NCBI GenBank assembly: GCA_900539185.1
Contig: UQBG01000006.1
Span: 76,809 to 140,808, forward strand
Origin: an uncultured Clostridium sp.
GTDB taxonomy: Bacteria > Bacillota > Clostridia > Lachnospirales > Lachnospiraceae
Length of the DNA: 64,000 nt
Direction of reading: 5' to 3'
The notes under the pieces are model-generated. The model had not been told where the DNA came from and did not search any database. It worked only from the letters and a program-made list of their open reading frames with translations. Positions 62,998-64,000 of this stretch are shown in pieces. The position numbers and the translations under genes were made by a program. How positions within the stretch are numbered: position 1 is the first letter of the stretch; the number at the start of each line of letters is the position of its first letter.

Positions 62998-63990
62998 TTA
63001 CCCATAAATTTCTTCTTTTACATTAAAAGATTGTCCAATCCTATTATATTTATAAAATTTGTACAAAATATAGTTTTCTTTATCCATTTCATGCGTTGAC
63101 AATATTATTTGCTTATCAGAAAAATCATTTCGAAGCACTTCAATTAATGAAGAAATATTTATATCATCCATAGTTTGTACCGGATCATCAATAAGAATAA
63201 ATCCGATATCATCAGAAGATGCTTTTATGTACTGTTTATTCATCGCAAAAAGGAACGACAAAACAAATCCTGAAAGTTGTCCCGAACTAAATGTATTTAA
63301 TATGTCATGCTTGGCATCTCCATTCGAGACAAACCTCATTTCATCTTTACTTACAAATACCCCCAAACCATTTTGATAGTCTTGTAGAATTTTCCCTGTA
63401 TATATCAACAATGGTACTCTCAATTGTTTCAAAGTAATATTCTTATACTCTTCTACTGATTTGTCATACACCTTACTCAATTCATTCAACTGTTGACGAA
63501 TCCTTGTTATCTTTTCTTTTCTAACAATTAAGTCTTTCATTTTCCCCTTAATTACATGAATTTCAGTATTTTCCTTTTCCCAGACAATCTTTTCCAAATA
63601 TTTAAATTTCTTCTTTAGAGTTTCTACTGTCATCTGCTCCATCATATTCTTTATATCTTCGCCATAAAGTTCCTCTACCTTTTCATATTTGTGCTTAATA
63701 TAGAGATTATCAAATTCTTGATTCTCTATATTCCTGACTAACCCAGATAACACTCTTTGTATATCTATTATCAAATTATCGCCTTCTGTTTCAGACACAT
63801 AGTCTGCAGTAGCAAGGTATTTTACCACTTTCTCAACATTAGCTACCCTTCCCGAATCACTAATAAACCCTTTTAAAGACGTTTTTCTCTGTATTAGCAA
63901 GTCAATAACACTTTCATCTAGTCCATCCACATATGGATGTACTATTGGAGCTATATTAAAAAAGTGGACACCAAAAGTAACTATACATTA
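62998..63990 (-). pseudogene. C-terminal part of an SMC/RecN-like ATPase
   Basis: At least 310 residues are readable, from a possible GTG at 63930. There is a coiled-coil region, then the ABC signature-like FSSGQLSGFVLSF, Walker B FILIDDPVQTMDD and the H-loop STHE. The N-terminal Walker A half is missing, and the frame is closed by a stop at 63990 with no good start, so this is a 5'-truncated remnant. The bases near the right edge (AAGTGGACACCAAAA at 63961-63976) resemble the end of an insertion sequence, which may have cut the gene. Relatives are defence or repair ATPases. Confidence 0.7.
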
Positions 63991-64000
63991 TAATTAAGTA

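Noticed and set aside
1..64000. tRNA or rRNA genes
   Set aside because: I looked for cloverleaf-type and conserved rRNA sequence by eye and saw none; a covariance search was not possible.

Overview
The window reads as a chromosomal segment of a spore-forming, anaerobic Gram-positive bacterium, most likely a gut Lachnospiraceae (Clostridia). The evidence is the forespore genes spoIIAA-spoIIAB-sigF and spoVAA-AB-AC, an AddAB recombinase instead of RecBCD, a cdaA-cdaR pair, strong AGGAGG-type ribosome binding sites before nearly every gene, a CIRCE heat-shock operator, and Clostridia-type regulators, transporters and a GH43 glycosidase. Most genes lie on the minus strand. No rRNA or tRNA gene was seen.

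Layout. 1-3.6 kb: c-di-AMP synthase module (cdaR, cdaA) with two unknown membrane proteins. 3.8-7.2 kb: sporulation block (spoIIAA-AB-sigF, a small membrane protein, spoVAA-AB-AC). 7.3-21.4 kb: housekeeping genes (zinc-ribbon/TPR membrane protein, a 54-residue protein, folC, queF, addA, addB, a beta-helix nucleotidyltransferase-like protein, topB). 21.5-28 kb: hsp20 under CIRCE control, an ABC transporter with its two-component system, and an ATC-hydrolase-like protein. 28-32.2 kb: AGCS symporter with an unusual insert, a Crp/Fnr regulator divergent from a ferredoxin-like protein, a NimA-like protein.

32.3-44 kb is an A/T-rich accessory island. It holds an HNH nuclease overlapping a MazG-like pyrophosphohydrolase, duplicated unknown small genes intermingled with decayed CRISPR repeats, and a complete type II-A CRISPR locus: 37 repeats and 36 spacers, csn2, cas2, cas1, cas9 and a divergent tracrRNA. 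csn2 carries a one-base frameshift; restoring it gives a normal 221-residue protein. Beyond the tracrRNA lie three short overlapping unannotated reading frames and a WYL regulator. That regulator sits at the end of a tightly packed operon with a LacI-like/GGDEF diguanylate cyclase, a lipoprotein amidase and a MATE pump (44-49 kb).

49-59.2 kb: a DMT transporter, a BMP-type nucleoside ABC importer (lipoprotein, ATPase, two permeases) with its own promoter and a hairpin leader, a GH43 enzyme, a GNAT acetyltransferase, a FruK-like kinase, a DUF3006-like protein and an Spx/ArsC-like protein. 59.4-64 kb is a second accessory stretch: an XRE regulator, a membrane protein, a decayed IS256-family element with two one-base deletions in its transposase, and the C-terminal half of an SMC/AAA-type ATPase cut off near the window edge.

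The CRISPR locus could in principle make crRNA, tracrRNA and Cas9 for interference. Spacer acquisition is in doubt because of the csn2 lesion. The most unusual structures are the stray repeat copies that form the 3' ends of two small genes beyond the array.
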